From NCBI GenBank assembly GCA_964653555.1, contig CAZZFT010000017.1, positions 1 through 48,326 on the forward strand: a stretch of 48,326 bases of DNA. The letters are read 5' to 3'. Of this stretch, positions 47,967 to 48,326 are shown piece after piece. The DNA is from JAHEJV01 sp964653555. Its GTDB lineage: Bacteria > Myxococcota_A > UBA9160 > SMWR01. Positions within the stretch are counted from its first letter, which is position 1, and the number at the start of each line of letters is the position of its first letter. The notes under the pieces were generated by a model, which worked only from the letters and a program-made list of their open reading frames with translations, was not told where the DNA came from and did not search any database. A program made the position numbers and the translations under genes.

Positions 47967-48326
47967 CGCTGGCGCGCACGCCGCTCCGAGCGACGAGGAT
48001 GGGTACTTCGACCAGAGCCCGCGCGATGAAGACAGCTGGGGGTGAGCTCGGAGGCGCCAGGTCGGACGTCGAGGCATGGATCGGTCCCCGAGAGGCGACT
48101 TGCGCCCAAACACCCCCGGCACCCCGCTCCAGCCGAGGGGCGCCGTGTCACGCAAAGAGAACGACACATAGCCCAGCGGCCCAGCTTGAAATCACCCGCC
48201 GCGGGCAGCACGGTTGACACAACCCTGCTTCTCGGCCCTGGCGCGAATCCAGAGCTTATACTGCCTATCCTCGATCGTCATCGCGAGCGATCACCGCGGA
48301 ACGAAGCTGAAGGCCGCCCTGCGCGA
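47967..48326. other. 360-base region after the transposase, no gene seen
   Basis: I see no coding frame of reasonable length. The GC content drops near the end, where TTGACA (48214-48219) and TATACT (around 48258) occur but are too far apart (about 37 bases) for one promoter. The region may contain the other end of the IS91-like element. Confidence 0.4.

Noticed and set aside
45821..48217. A 798-codon frame running through the DUF35 and transposase genes
   Set aside because: It is out of frame with both proteins with known motifs and is dominated by Arg, Ala and Pro.
48214..48263. TTGACA and TATACT near the end of the window
   Set aside because: They are about 37 bases apart, so they cannot form one promoter, and no gene follows within the window.
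48192..48281. A 29-residue minus-strand ORF near the window end (MTIEDRQYKLWIRARAEKQG)
   Set aside because: The composition looks protein-like, but it is too short, has no ribosome site and no recognised family. It may be a fragment or chance.
1..48326. CRISPR arrays, tRNA and rRNA genes
   Set aside because: No regularly spaced repeats longer than the single 18-bp pair at 38464-38503, and no tRNA- or rRNA-like sequence was recognised by reading.

Overview
The window is 48.3 kb of GC-rich (my estimate about 70%) Gram-negative chromosomal DNA. Heptosyltransferase and lipoprotein genes, an ExbD protein, a LolD/MacB-type exporter, two DUF4124 proteins, paired wax-ester synthase/DGAT enzymes, sulfotransferases and many short-chain dehydrogenases point to a deltaproteobacterium-like lineage (Myxococcota, Binatota or a relative). 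This placement is an inference from gene content only. No rRNA, tRNA or CRISPR array was recognised.

Region 1 (1-9.7 kb): the end of a class IV aminotransferase gene, trpS, a small secreted protein and a secreted beta-helix protein. On the minus strand follow two overlapping lipoprotein genes and a DUF4124-glutaredoxin lipoprotein. A divergent pair of kinase-fold genes leads into a glycosyltransferase family 9 gene and a conserved gene of unknown function, which suggests cell-envelope glycolipid work.

Region 2 (9.7-15.7 kb, minus strand): an operon-like run of a glycine-zipper lipoprotein, a sulfotransferase, a membrane fusion protein, an ABC ATPase and two FtsX/MacB-type permeases. The exporter genes are joined by three identical GTGA stop/start overlaps.

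Region 3 (15.9-25.5 kb): a flavin-reductase-like protein, an unknown protein, a membrane PDZ/GAF/class III cyclase with altered substrate residues, a second DUF4124 protein, a COG4705 membrane protein, a phytanoyl-CoA-dioxygenase-like protein, SerC, a HAMP protein and the remnant of a beta-helix gene that ends at a strong hairpin terminator.

Region 4 (25.5-38.9 kb): tandem WS/DGAT acyltransferases, a DapB-like dehydrogenase coupled to an SDR, and two tandem S9-peptidase-like lipoproteins that both lack the catalytic serine and appear to have leaderless promoters. Then come an internally deleted SDR pseudogene, an intact SDR, a sulfotransferase with a DUF1214 protein, and a solitary ExbD/TolR.

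Region 5 (38.9-46.2 kb) is the most system-like part. A Baeyer-Villiger-type monooxygenase gene is divergent from a seven-gene operon: double-domain MarR regulator, fatty acid hydroxylase, amidohydrolase, two MaoC-fold hydratase subunits, a thiolase-like lipid-transfer protein and a DUF35 zinc-ribbon protein. A 32-bp dyad lies on both promoters. The set resembles the side-chain hydratase/retro-aldolase module of steroid catabolism (ChsH1/ChsH2/Ltp2) and probably degrades a steroid-, terpenoid- or branched-ketone-like substrate. An IS91-family transposase gene follows directly (46.4-48.0 kb) and the last 360 bases hold no recognisable gene.
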